Shown in pieces: positions 44,792 through 53,778 of a stretch of DNA of 64,000 bases; position 1 is the first letter of the stretch, and each line of letters begins with the position of its first letter. The stretch lies in the NCBI RefSeq assembly GCF_049199905.1, contig NZ_JBLZPK010000074.1, forward strand, positions 33,083 to 97,082. Direction: 5' to 3'. The stretch is from Shinella sp032095155. GTDB taxonomy: Bacteria; Pseudomonadota; Alphaproteobacteria; Rhizobiales; Rhizobiaceae. The notes under the pieces were generated by a model that saw only the letters and a list, made by a program, of their open reading frames with translations, had not been told where the DNA came from and did no database searches. Both the position numbers and the translations under genes were made by a program.

Positions 44792-44830
44792 TTGACTTGC
44801 GCAAAACTAAAGAAGTAACTAGTTAGTGCG
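44792..44830 (+). promoter_or_regulatory. Promoter of the ABC importer operon overlapped by TetR-type operator
   Basis: TTGACT (44792-44797) and GTAACT (44815-44820) are spaced 17 bp. The -10 overlaps GTAACTAGTTAGTGCG (44815-44830), a copy of the GTAAC-N6-GTTAC motif with a changed right half. It lies between the divergent TetR/LacI pair and the importer genes. Confidence 0.55.
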
Positions 44831-44913
44831 TTAATTGGCGTGAGAGGCACGCTGGGGCGTCTCACCTGAGGGCAAGGTTATCCTTGTCGGCAGTCGGGCC
44901 AGCGGTAACGCGG

Positions 44914-44923
44914 GAAGCGTTTC
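44914..44923. promoter_or_regulatory. LacI-type operator candidate in the importer leader
   Basis: GAAGCGTTTC, a CG-centred near-palindrome like those at 40657 and 42928, about 20 bp before the ribosome binding site of the binding-protein gene. Together with the TetR-type site at 44815 it suggests double control. Confidence 0.5.
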
Positions 44924-44946
44924 AATCGGGGATTTGGGAGGAAAGA

Positions 44947-46062
44947 ATGTCGACCTTTATCAAGGATTTCATCGAGCGCGAGACGGTCAGTCGCCGCAAT
45001 TTTCTGTTTGCCACGGCTGCCGGACTGGGCGCGGTCGCGGTGCCGGGCCTGTTCGGCGGCGGAAGCGCGCGTGCGGCGCTGACCGATCCGGCGATTGCCT
45101 GGAGCTACCGTGACCGCGCATCTGCTTACTGGAATTCCGTCGTTTCCGGCGGCGAGGCCTTCGTGGAATCGCTCGGCAAGCCGAAGAGTGCGCTGGTGAG
45201 CCTCATCAACGAGGGCTCGACGGAGAAGTCGCTGGCCGACATCAAGGCCTTCCTTGCCAAGAACAACGGCAATTGCGCCATTGCCTGCGACGCCAATGAC
45301 AGCCCCAACGCCCGCCCGGTCGTCGAGGCCGTTCAGGCCGCCGGCGCCTATATCTCGACGATCTGGAACAAGACCGACGACCTGCATCCCTGGGATTTCG
45401 GCGACAACTACGTATCGCACATGACCTGGTCGGACGAGAAGCCGGCTGAACAGACTGCCCGCATTCTCTTCGAAGCCATGGGTGGCGAGGGCGGCGTGGT
45501 CCATCTCGGTGGCATCGCGGCCAACAATCCGGCCGTCGAACGTCTGGCGGGCCTCAAGAACGCGCTGAAGGATTTTCCGAAGATCGAATTGCTCGATGCG
45601 CAGCCGGCGGACTGGGATACCCAGAAGGGAGCGGCCCTCATGGCCTCCTTCCTCACGCGCTACGGCGACAAGATCAAGGGCGTGCATTGCGCCAATGACA
45701 ACATCGCCTATGGCGTGATCGAGGCGCTGCGCGCCGAGGGCATCGAGAACATGCCGATCGTCGCTTATGACGGCAATCCTGAAGCCGTGCAGATGGTCAT
45801 GGACGGCCAGCTTCTCGCCACTGTCTTCACCAACCCGCATTGGGGCGGCGGCATCAGCGCGGCTCTTGCCTATCATGCCGCCATCGGCACCTTCAAACCT
45901 TCGGAAGAGCCGAAGGAACACCGCGAATTCTATGGCCCGACGATCCTAGTCACGGCCAAGGATGCCGCGGAGTTCAAGGCGAAGTACCTCGATTCCGTGC
46001 CGGCTTACGACTGGAAGGACTTCTGGGGGCCGTCGAACGGCCAGATCCAGTACAAGTCCTGA
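44947..46062 (+). CDS. Sugar ABC transporter substrate-binding protein (Tat-exported)
   Basis: A 371-residue periplasmic binding protein. Residues about 16-40 hold SRRNFLF followed by a hydrophobic stretch and a cleavage site near ARA-A, a twin-arginine signal. The mature part is type-1 (GVVHLGGIAANNPAVERLAG, then GVHCANDNIAYGVIEALRAEG). GGGAGGAAAGA precedes the ATG. Tat export suggests folding before export. It is followed by an assembly gap, then by permease, ATPase and second permease. The ligand is unknown; the downstream enzymes suggest an alcohol-bearing, sugar-like compound. Confidence 0.92.
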   Translation: MSTFIKDFIERETVSRRNFLFATAAGLGAVAVPGLFGGGSARAALTDPAIAWSYRDRASAYWNSVVSGGEAFVESLGKPKSALVSLINEGSTEKSLADIKAFLAKNNGNCAIACDANDSPNARPVVEAVQAAGAYISTIWNKTDDLHPWDFGDNYVSHMTWSDEKPAEQTARILFEAMGGEGGVVHLGGIAANNPAVERLAGLKNALKDFPKIELLDAQPADWDTQKGAALMASFLTRYGDKIKGVHCANDNIAYGVIEALRAEGIENMPIVAYDGNPEAVQMVMDGQLLATVFTNPHWGGGISAALAYHAAIGTFKPSEEPKEHREFYGPTILVTAKDAAEFKAKYLDSVPAYDWKDFWGPSNGQIQYKS

Positions 46063-46069
46063 TTGGGCA

Positions 46070-46098
46070 NNNNNNNNNNNNNNNNNNNNNNNNNNNNN
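46070..46098. other. Assembly gap (29 Ns)
   Basis: A run of Ns between the binding-protein stop and the first permease start. The true length is unknown; the permease ribosome binding site and possibly its real start could lie in the missing sequence. Confidence 0.98.
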
Positions 46099-46120
46099 GC
46101 CTCATCTCCTGCGAAATTTC

Positions 46121-47104
46121 ATGAGAGGGGTGTCTGACGTGACACGTCGCCTATCGCGCGAAACCTTGATCAAATGGGCGCCGCTCCTGGTGCTGATCGC
46201 GCTTGTGATCTTTTTCACCGCGCTCAACCCGACCTTCTTTTCGTTGCGGAACTTCGCCCGTATCGCGATTGCGGCGGCCCCGGCCCTGATGGTTGCCGTT
46301 GGCGTCACGTTCATCATCGTCATGGGATCGATCGACCTTTCCATGGAAGGAACGGTCTCGCTGACGGCGGTTTCCTTCGCTTTCATCTTCGCCCAGCTTG
46401 GCGGTTCGCTGGCAGGGCTTGGCTGGATTGCTATTCCCCTGGTGCTCGTTCTCGGTGGCCTGATCGGGCTTTTGAACGGGCTGGTGCATGTGAAATTGAA
46501 AATTCCGTCCTTCATGGCCAGCCTTGCCATGGGCTTTGTCGGTACGGGGGCGGCAATCCTGCTCACCGGTGGCGATATCGTGAAGGTGAGCGATGCGACG
46601 TTCCGCGGCCTGCTTACGGTCCGCTGGCTCGGTTTTCCGCTGATGATCTACATCGCGGCGTTCTTCCTCTTCATCGGCTGGTTCATCCAGACGCACACGA
46701 CGCTGGGCCGCAACTTCTACGCCGTTGGCGGTGGTGAGGATCTCGCGCACGCCTCGGGGCTCAATGTGACACGTGTGCGTGTCACGGGCTTTGCGCTGGC
46801 CGGTGTCTTCTATGCCATCGCCGCGATCCTCGTCGTGGCCCGCATCGGGCAGGCGGAATCCGTGACCGGCGCGAACTTCATGTTCGTTTCTATCACCTCG
46901 GTGGTCGTCGGCGGTGTGGCGCTCTGGGGTGGCATCGGTGGTGTGTGGAACGCGCTCGTCGGTGTGCTCATCGTCAATGTCATCGACAATGGCATGGTCG
47001 TTATCGGCCTGCCCGATTTCCTCCAGGACGGCGTGCTGGGCCTCCTCGTCATTCTTGCCGTGGTGCTTTCCACCGACCGCAAGATGGTTTCCTTCGTGAA
47101 GTGA
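46121..47104 (+). CDS. Sugar ABC transporter permease (RbsC-like), first of two
   Basis: A 327-residue ribose-class permease; VGVTFIIVMGSIDLSMEGTV is the conserved loop and about nine hydrophobic segments are seen. The ATG at 46121 has no good ribosome binding site, while an in-frame GTG at 46139 has AGAGGGG eight bases before it and may be the real start (321 residues). The preceding Ns make this uncertain. Together with the second permease (48626-49567) it would form a heterodimeric channel. Confidence 0.88.
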   Translation: MRGVSDVTRRLSRETLIKWAPLLVLIALVIFFTALNPTFFSLRNFARIAIAAAPALMVAVGVTFIIVMGSIDLSMEGTVSLTAVSFAFIFAQLGGSLAGLGWIAIPLVLVLGGLIGLLNGLVHVKLKIPSFMASLAMGFVGTGAAILLTGGDIVKVSDATFRGLLTVRWLGFPLMIYIAAFFLFIGWFIQTHTTLGRNFYAVGGGEDLAHASGLNVTRVRVTGFALAGVFYAIAAILVVARIGQAESVTGANFMFVSITSVVVGGVALWGGIGGVWNALVGVLIVNVIDNGMVVIGLPDFLQDGVLGLLVILAVVLSTDRKMVSFVK

Positions 47105-47112
47105 GGCGCGTC

Positions 47113-48618
47113 ATGTACGAACTCAAATCCGTCGACAAGAAATTCCCGGGCGTCCATGCGCTGAAATCCATCAACTTCCACATCAAGCGTGGCGAAATCG
47201 TCGGCCTCGTAGGCGAAAACGGTGCTGGCAAGTCCACTTTGATGAAGGTCATCTACGGCGCTTACCAGCCGGATGGCGGTCAGGTTCTCATCAACGGCAC
47301 ATCCGTCCGCTTCGCCAATCCGCGTCAGGCGATGGAGAAGGGCATCGGGATGGTGTTCCAGGAACAGTCCTTGATCCCAAACCTGACGGTCATGGAGAAT
47401 ATCTTCCTTGGCTACGAGCGTCAGTTCGTACGCTTCGGCGTGGTCGACTGGAAGGCGATGGCGAATGCGGCCAAGGCACAGCTCGCCAAGGTGAAACTCG
47501 ATATCGATCCTGGGATGGTGACGTCGAAGCTCTCGTTCGTCCAGCGCCAGCTCGTCGAGTTGGCTAAGGTTCTGACGCTGGAAGAGCGCGTGAAGGGCGA
47601 TCTCGTCATCCTGCTCGACGAGCCGACGTCCGTTCTTTCAAAGGACGAGGTGGCGCTACTCTTCAAGCTTGTCCGGGAACTGACGACCCGTGCCTCCTTC
47701 ATCTTCGTCTCGCACCGCATGGACGAGGTGATGGAGCTTTCCGATCGCATCTACGTCATGAAAGACGGCGAGGTCGTCGATGTGGTTGAACGCGGCGGCG
47801 CCACAGCCGAGGCGATCCAGCACAAGATGGTCGGCCGTAACGTCGACAAGCAGTATTACCGCGAGCATCTGCAACAGCCCTTCGATCAGTCGAAAGTACT
47901 GGCAGAGATGGTGGGTGTCGGGCTGCCGGGCCGTATCCAGGATATTTCGTTCAAGGTGCATGCCGGGGAGGTTCTTTGCCTTGTCGGTACGGAAGGTTCC
48001 GGGCGCGAGGCAATTCTCCGCACGATTTACGGCATGCTGACGCCCGTGACCGGCCAGTTGAAGATCAAGGGTGCCAACGCGAATGGCTATTCGCCGCGTC
48101 AGTCCGTCGCGCATGGCGTCGGCTATGTGCCGCGCGAGCGCAAGATCGAAGGCATTGTTGCCGGCATGAATGTCTACGAGAACATGACGCTCTCGCAGAT
48201 GCGGAACCATTCGAGTAGCGGCGTTCTGCGGGTTGCCGAAGAGCGCGCCCTGGCGCGCGACTGGATCAAGAAGCTCTCGATCAAGGCGCATTCGGAGTTT
48301 GCCGATTGCGGCAATCTTTCGGGCGGCAACCAGCAGAAGGTCGTGCTCGCCAAGTGGCGTTCCGGCGGCTCCGATATCATGCTGCTCGACCACCCGACAC
48401 GCGGCCTCGACATCGGGGCGAAAGAAGACGTCTACGACATGATCCGCGCGATGAGCGCGGCAGGTGTCGGAATCGTGCTCGTCGCCGATACGCTGGAAGA
48501 GGCGATCGGCCTGTCGCACACCATCATCGTCGTCAAGGACGGGCGCATGCAGAAGCAATTCGCCTGCGAGCCGGGCGCTAAGCCCACGCCCTTCGACCTG
48601 CTGCACTACATGATCTGA
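47113..48618 (+). CDS. Sugar ABC transporter ATP-binding protein with two ABC domains, altered second Walker B
   Basis: A 501-residue RbsA-type tandem ATPase. Domain 1 has Walker A GENGAGKST, a divergent signature LSFVQRQ and Walker B VILLDEPTS. Domain 2 has a degenerate Walker A (GTEGSGREA), a standard signature LSGGNQQK and IMLLDHPTRGLD, where His (codon 48391-48393) replaces the catalytic Glu. One composite ATP site is thus probably non-hydrolytic. Gaps to the flanking permeases are 8 and 7 bp. Confidence 0.92.
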   Translation: MYELKSVDKKFPGVHALKSINFHIKRGEIVGLVGENGAGKSTLMKVIYGAYQPDGGQVLINGTSVRFANPRQAMEKGIGMVFQEQSLIPNLTVMENIFLGYERQFVRFGVVDWKAMANAAKAQLAKVKLDIDPGMVTSKLSFVQRQLVELAKVLTLEERVKGDLVILLDEPTSVLSKDEVALLFKLVRELTTRASFIFVSHRMDEVMELSDRIYVMKDGEVVDVVERGGATAEAIQHKMVGRNVDKQYYREHLQQPFDQSKVLAEMVGVGLPGRIQDISFKVHAGEVLCLVGTEGSGREAILRTIYGMLTPVTGQLKIKGANANGYSPRQSVAHGVGYVPRERKIEGIVAGMNVYENMTLSQMRNHSSSGVLRVAEERALARDWIKKLSIKAHSEFADCGNLSGGNQQKVVLAKWRSGGSDIMLLDHPTRGLDIGAKEDVYDMIRAMSAAGVGIVLVADTLEEAIGLSHTIIVVKDGRMQKQFACEPGAKPTPFDLLHYMI

Positions 48619-48625
48619 GGGACAA

Positions 48626-49567
48626 ATGGATATTCAGCGCCTCAAACCGCACCTGCCCTGGATCACGCTGGTCGTGCTCATCGCCATCGTCGGCATCAAC
48701 GATCCGGGTTTCCTGCGTCCTTCGAACTTGCTCGGCATCGCCGGCGATATCGTACCGCTGTTCATCATGGCGCTCGGGCTGACCTTTGCCATCTATATCG
48801 GCGGCATCGATCTGTCGGCCCAGTCCATGGCCAATATGGTGACGGTCGTCGCCTCGGTCTATCTCGCGTCGATGGGGGCGTGGGTCGCAGTGCTCTGCGT
48901 GCTCGCGGGTTTTCTGCTGGGCATGCTCTCCGGCTACGTGACGACGCGCCTTTTCGTGCCCTCCTTCATTTCGACGCTCGCCGTCGGCGGCGTCGCCTTC
49001 TCGATTGCGCAATGGCTTTCTGGCCAGCGGGCGCTCAACATGGATGCGACGCAGCGCAACGAAACCTTCGGCTGGATGATCGGTCATACATGGGGCATCC
49101 CGCATGAATTGCTCATCGCCGCCGTACTCGTCGCGATTTGCCTTTTCATCGAACGGCGGACGACGCTCGGTCGCGCCCTGAAAGCCGTCGGTGCCGGCGA
49201 ACTTGCGGCGGCCGCGTCCGGCCTCAACGTTGCGCGTTACAAGATTCTGGCTTTTGCGATTTCCGGTGCCCTTGCCGCCATCGCCGGCCTGCTCTTCGCG
49301 GTCAAACTTTCCGGCGGCGCGCCGACCATCGCCAACGGCTTCCTGCTGCCGGCCATCGTTGCGGTTCTTGTCGGCGGCACACCGCTGACGGGCGGTGTCG
49401 GCGGTGTGGTCAATACGGTGATCGGCACGCTTATCGTTGCCGTCATCCGCGCCTCGATGCTCTATTTCGAGATCGATGCCACGCGTCAGCAGATCGTCTT
49501 CGGTTTCGTCCTGATCGTTGCCATCGCACTGACGATCGACCGCGCCAAACTGCGCACGGTGAAGTGA
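48626..49567 (+). CDS. Sugar ABC transporter permease (RbsC-like), second of two
   Basis: A 313-residue ribose-class permease with the loop GLTFAIYIGGIDLSAQSMAN and about nine hydrophobic segments. It differs clearly from the permease at 46121, so the channel is likely a heterodimer. It ends three bases before the next dehydrogenase start, so import and first oxidation are translated from one message. Confidence 0.92.
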   Translation: MDIQRLKPHLPWITLVVLIAIVGINDPGFLRPSNLLGIAGDIVPLFIMALGLTFAIYIGGIDLSAQSMANMVTVVASVYLASMGAWVAVLCVLAGFLLGMLSGYVTTRLFVPSFISTLAVGGVAFSIAQWLSGQRALNMDATQRNETFGWMIGHTWGIPHELLIAAVLVAICLFIERRTTLGRALKAVGAGELAAAASGLNVARYKILAFAISGALAAIAGLLFAVKLSGGAPTIANGFLLPAIVAVLVGGTPLTGGVGGVVNTVIGTLIVAVIRASMLYFEIDATRQQIVFGFVLIVAIALTIDRAKLRTVK

Positions 49568-49570
49568 GGG

Positions 49571-50611
49571 ATGGCGATGAATACTATGCGCGCCGCTGTC
49601 CTGACTGCACCGAAGCGTTTTGAACTCCGCGACGTTCCGGTGCCGACCATCGGCCCCGAGGATGTTCTGGTCCAGGTGACACGGACGGGCATCTGCGGCA
49701 CGGATGTGCATATTTTCAACGGCCACTACGCCGCGGACAAACTTCCGTTAATCCCCGGTCATGAATTCTGCGGAACGATCGCGGTGCGCGGTGCGAATGT
49801 GCGCCACCTTGCGGTGGGTACGCGCGTCGTCGTGGATATCAATATCGGTTGCGGCACCTGCTTCTGGTGCCGTCGCAACGAGGTGCTGAACTGCACCGAG
49901 GTCACCCAGGTAGGCATCGGCCGGGATGGGGCCTTTGCCGAATTCGTCGCCGTGCCTGCGCGTCTTGCAATCCCAGTCGAGACCGGTATTCCCGACGAGG
50001 TACTTGCTCTTACCGAGCCGGTTGCCTGTGTCGTTCGCGCCGCGCGCAAGGCTGCTGTAGGGTTCGGGCAGTCCGTCGTGATCTTCGGTGCCGGACCGAT
50101 CGGCAATCTGCATGTGCAGATGATGCGGCTCGTCGGTGTGGCGCCGATCATCGTGGTCGATCTGTCGCCCGATCGCTGCCGCATGGCGCTTGACGCCGGA
50201 GCGGACGCCGCGGTCTCCGATCCGGCGGATTTGAAAGCGACCGTGCTTCGGATGACCGGCGGGCGCGGGGCGGATCTCGTCATCGAGAGCGTCGGCAATC
50301 GAAAGCTCTATGAACAGGCTTTTGACCTGACGCGCCGCGGCGGACATGTCGCCTTTTTCGGTATCACCGCGCCGGGTGAAACGGTTCCGGTCGATATCCT
50401 CCGGACCGTTCTGGAGGAGGGGGGCCTCAAGGGGTCGGTTGCCGGCATGGGGCAGGATATGCACGATGCGCTGACCCTCCTGTCGCACGGCCGATTCCGC
50501 ACGGATGATTTCACCAAGGCGAGCTTTTCCCTGGACACTATCCAGGAGGCTTTCGAAACCCTCGGTAATCGGCCGCGGGACCTGAAGACCCAGATCGCCA
50601 TCGCGGCGTAA
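49571..50611 (+). CDS. Zinc-dependent alcohol/polyol dehydrogenase (MDR family)
   Basis: A 346-residue dehydrogenase. Catalytic zinc ligands appear as Cys in GICGTDVH and His-Glu in PGHEFCG; the structural zinc Cys set is CGTCFWCRRNEVLNC. The NAD-binding motif is IFGAGPIGNLHVQ. This is the pattern of sorbitol, threonine and xylitol dehydrogenases. It probably oxidises a secondary hydroxyl of the imported substrate. Two closely spaced earlier Met codons leave the start uncertain by five residues. Confidence 0.92.
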   Translation: MAMNTMRAAVLTAPKRFELRDVPVPTIGPEDVLVQVTRTGICGTDVHIFNGHYAADKLPLIPGHEFCGTIAVRGANVRHLAVGTRVVVDINIGCGTCFWCRRNEVLNCTEVTQVGIGRDGAFAEFVAVPARLAIPVETGIPDEVLALTEPVACVVRAARKAAVGFGQSVVIFGAGPIGNLHVQMMRLVGVAPIIVVDLSPDRCRMALDAGADAAVSDPADLKATVLRMTGGRGADLVIESVGNRKLYEQAFDLTRRGGHVAFFGITAPGETVPVDILRTVLEEGGLKGSVAGMGQDMHDALTLLSHGRFRTDDFTKASFSLDTIQEAFETLGNRPRDLKTQIAIAA

Positions 50612-50635
50612 GACCTATCGAAGTGGAGCTATCCC

Positions 50636-52132
50636 ATGGACCAGAAAAACCAGTTCCTTTCTGCCCCGACCGCAGCGCGCGCCTTCGGCTTTTTTGTTGA
50701 TGGCGAGTGGAAGGACGGGACGGAGCACTTCGAACGCACGTCGCCAGGCCACGGGACACCAGTCACGCGGACGGTTCGCTGCACGGTCGATGACCTGAAC
50801 GCCGCCGTCGCTGCGGCGCGCCGCGCCTTCGAGGACCGCCGCTGGGCCGGCCTTTCGGGTGCCGCGCGCGGCAGCGTCCTGCTGCGCGTCGCCGAAATCC
50901 TGCGTCGCCGTCGCGACGAGATCGCCTACTGGGAAGCGTTGGAAAACGGCAAGCCGATTTCCCAGGCACGCGGTGAGATCGACCATTGCATCGCCTGCTT
51001 CGAAGTCGGTGCCGGTGCGGCCCGCATGCTGCATGGCGATAGCTTCAATTCGCTTGGCGACGATCTGTTCGGCATGGTGCTGCGTGAGCCGATCGGCGTC
51101 GTCGGCCTGATCACGCCGTGGAACTTCCCGTTCCTGATCCTGTGCGAACGCGTGCCCTTCATCCTGGCTTCCGGATGCACGATGGTCGTGAAGCCCTCGG
51201 AAGTCACAGCCGCGACGACGCTCCTGCTTGCCGAAGTGCTGGCCGAGGCGGGCCTTCCTGCCGGTGTCTACAACATCGTTACCGGCTCCGGCCGCACGAT
51301 CGGCCAGGCGCTTTCCGAACATCCTGATGTCGATATGCTCTCCTTCACCGGCTCGACCGCCGTCGGCCGTTCCTGTGTGCATGCCGCCGCCGACAGCAAT
51401 TTCAAGAAGCTCGGCCTCGAGCTTGGCGGCAAGAATCCGATCATCGTCTTTGCGGATTCCGATCTTGAAGATGCTGCCGATGGCGCGGCCTTCGGTATCA
51501 GCTTCAACACCGGGCAGTGCTGCGTCTCGTCTTCGCGCCTGATCGTAGAGCGCTCGGTTGCCGCCGAGTTCGAAAAACTGCTCGTCGAAAAGATGAAAAA
51601 GATCCGGGTCGGCGATCCGCTCGATGAGCGTACACAGGTCGGCGCCATCACCACGGAAGCGCAGAACGCGACGATCCTCGACTATATCGCCCAAGGCAAG
51701 GCCGCCGGTGCAAAGTTGCTTACGGGGGGAGAGGCCATCGATCTCGGACGCGGCCAGTATATCGCACCGACGCTCTTCTCCGGCGTTTCGCGAGACATGG
51801 CGATTGCACGCGACGAGATTTTCGGGCCGGTTCTGTGCTCCATGCATTTCGATACGGTGGAAGAAGCCATTCAGCGTGCGAACGACACCGTTTATGGGCT
51901 TGCGGCGAGCGTCTGGACGAAGAATATCGATAAGGCGCTGACGGTGAGCCGCCGGGTTCGTGCGGGGCGTTTCTGGGTCAACACGATCATGGCGGGCGGC
52001 CCCGAAATGCCGCTTGGTGGCTTCAAACAATCCGGTTGGGGTCGTGAGGCCGGTATCTACGGGGTGGAGGAGTATACGCAGGTGAAGTCCGTTCATGTCG
52101 AGATCGGCAAGCGTTCGCATTGGATTGCATGA
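50636..52132 (+). CDS. NAD(P)-dependent aldehyde dehydrogenase
   Basis: A 498-residue enzyme of the ALDH superfamily. Catalytic Cys is in NTGQCC (Cys296), the general base Glu is E262 in LELGGKNP, the oxyanion Asn is in TPWNFPF, and the nucleotide loop is FTGSTAVG. It would oxidise an aldehyde made by a GMC or zinc alcohol dehydrogenase to the acid. Its stop overlaps the next GMC gene's start (ATGA), which ties the two steps together. Confidence 0.94.
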   Translation: MDQKNQFLSAPTAARAFGFFVDGEWKDGTEHFERTSPGHGTPVTRTVRCTVDDLNAAVAAARRAFEDRRWAGLSGAARGSVLLRVAEILRRRRDEIAYWEALENGKPISQARGEIDHCIACFEVGAGAARMLHGDSFNSLGDDLFGMVLREPIGVVGLITPWNFPFLILCERVPFILASGCTMVVKPSEVTAATTLLLAEVLAEAGLPAGVYNIVTGSGRTIGQALSEHPDVDMLSFTGSTAVGRSCVHAAADSNFKKLGLELGGKNPIIVFADSDLEDAADGAAFGISFNTGQCCVSSSRLIVERSVAAEFEKLLVEKMKKIRVGDPLDERTQVGAITTEAQNATILDYIAQGKAAGAKLLTGGEAIDLGRGQYIAPTLFSGVSRDMAIARDEIFGPVLCSMHFDTVEEAIQRANDTVYGLAASVWTKNIDKALTVSRRVRAGRFWVNTIMAGGPEMPLGGFKQSGWGREAGIYGVEEYTQVKSVHVEIGKRSHWIA

Positions 52133-53727
52133 TGTCGGCTGGCTATGATTATGTCATCGTCGGCGGCGGATCCGCCGGCTGCGTGCTGGCTGCCCGGCTT
52201 TCGGAAAACCCGTCCATTCGGGTTTGCCTGATCGAGGCCGGCGGGCGCGATACCAATCCGCTCATCCATATGCCCGTCGGTTTTGCCAAGATGACGACGG
52301 GGCCGTTGACCTGGGGTTTGAAGACGGCCCCCCAGAAGCATGCCAACAACCGCGAGATCCTTTATGCGCAGGCCAAGGTGCTTGGCGGCGGCTCTTCGAT
52401 CAACGCCGAGGTTTTCACCCGCGGCGTGCCCGGCGACTATGACCGTTGGGTCGAGGAGGGAGCGGAAGGCTGGGGCTTCAAGGACATCCAGAAGTATTTC
52501 CTGCGCTCGGAGGGCAATTCGATCCTCTCCGGTGCCTGGCACGGCACGGATGGTCCGCTCGGCGTCTCGAACATCCCCGAGCCCCAGCGCATGACGCGTG
52601 CCTTCGTGCAGAGCTGCCAGGAGGCGGGCATACCCTATAACCCCGATTTCAATGGCCTCGTGCAGGAAGGCGCCGGCGTTTATCAGACGACGACGCGCAA
52701 CAATCGGCGTTGTTCGGCAGCAGTCGGCTACTTGCGGCCGGCTCTCAAGCGACCGAACCTAGAGGTTGTCACGGGTGCGCTTGTCCTGCGCATCGTCTTC
52801 GAAGGACGCCGCGCCGTTGGCGTCGAATATATCGCCGATGGAAAAAGCACGATCGCCCGGGCTGACAGCGAAGTGCTTGTCACGTCAGGTGCCATTGGTA
52901 CGCCAAAGCTGATGATGTTGTCGGGTATCGGCCCTGCAGATCACCTGCGCAGCCATGGCATCGACGTCGTGCAGGACATGGCGGGTGTCGGGCAGAATCT
53001 GCAGGATCATTTCGGCGTCGACATCGTTGCCGAGCTGAAGAACCACGACAGTCTCGACAAGTACAACAAGCTGCACTGGTCGATCTGGGCGGGCCTTCAA
53101 TACACGTTGTTCAATTCCGGCCCCATCACGTCGAATGTCGTGGAGGGGGGCGCATTTTGGTATGGCGACAAGGCGAACCCGACGCCCGACCTGCAGTTCC
53201 ATTTCCTCGCGGGTGCAGGCGCAGAGGCCGGCGTTCCCGGCGTGCCGAAAGGCTCCTCCGGCATCACGCTGAATTCCTACACGCTGCGACCGAAGTCACG
53301 CGGTACGGTCAGCCTTCGGTCGGCCGATCCGCGTGCGTTGCCGGTCGTCGATCCGAATTTCCTCGCCGACCCGGATGACGTGAAGATTTCCGTCGAGGGC
53401 GTGAAGATCAGCCAGGAGATTTTCGCCCAGGCTTCGCTTCAGAAGCATATCAAAGCGCTGCATTTCCCGGACCGCAATGTGCGCACGCACGAAGACTACG
53501 TGGCCTATGCGCGCCAATATGGCCGCACGTCCTACCATCCGACCTGCACCTGCAAGATGGGGCGGGACGAGATGTCGGTGGTCGATCCGCAGCTGCGTGT
53601 CCACGGACTGGATGGTATCCGCATCTGCGACAGCTCTGCCATGCCGAGCCTCGTCGGCTCAAACACCAATGCGGCGACGATCATGATCGGGGAAAAGGCA
53701 TCGGACATGATCCGCGGCAACGCCTGA
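52129..53727 (+). CDS. GMC-family FAD-dependent alcohol oxidoreductase, second copy
   Basis: A 532-residue flavoprotein, clearly related to the 41264-42895 product. FAD motif YVIVGGGSAGCVLAARL; signatures KVLGGGSSINAEVFTRG and VTSGAIGTPKLMMLSGIGP; active-site His in TSYHPTCTCKMG and Asn in GSNTNAATIM. The start ATG at 52129 overlaps the aldehyde dehydrogenase stop. With that enzyme it forms an alcohol-to-acid pair. The electron acceptor is unknown (quinone, cytochrome or oxygen). Confidence 0.93.
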   Translation: MMSAGYDYVIVGGGSAGCVLAARLSENPSIRVCLIEAGGRDTNPLIHMPVGFAKMTTGPLTWGLKTAPQKHANNREILYAQAKVLGGGSSINAEVFTRGVPGDYDRWVEEGAEGWGFKDIQKYFLRSEGNSILSGAWHGTDGPLGVSNIPEPQRMTRAFVQSCQEAGIPYNPDFNGLVQEGAGVYQTTTRNNRRCSAAVGYLRPALKRPNLEVVTGALVLRIVFEGRRAVGVEYIADGKSTIARADSEVLVTSGAIGTPKLMMLSGIGPADHLRSHGIDVVQDMAGVGQNLQDHFGVDIVAELKNHDSLDKYNKLHWSIWAGLQYTLFNSGPITSNVVEGGAFWYGDKANPTPDLQFHFLAGAGAEAGVPGVPKGSSGITLNSYTLRPKSRGTVSLRSADPRALPVVDPNFLADPDDVKISVEGVKISQEIFAQASLQKHIKALHFPDRNVRTHEDYVAYARQYGRTSYHPTCTCKMGRDEMSVVDPQLRVHGLDGIRICDSSAMPSLVGSNTNAATIMIGEKASDMIRGNA

Positions 53728-53751
53728 TCGGCCACGGACTGCAAATGAGAA

Positions 53752-53775
53752 GGGCGGCCTTGCGGCCGCCCTTTT
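53752..53775. terminator. Terminator between convergent genes
   Basis: GGGCGGCC (53752-53759), loop TTGC, GGCCGCCC (53764-53771), then TTTT. A perfect 8-bp GC stem; it ends the rightward importer/oxidation operon that began at 44947 and may serve the convergent gene too. Confidence 0.85.
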
Positions 53776-53778
53776 GCG

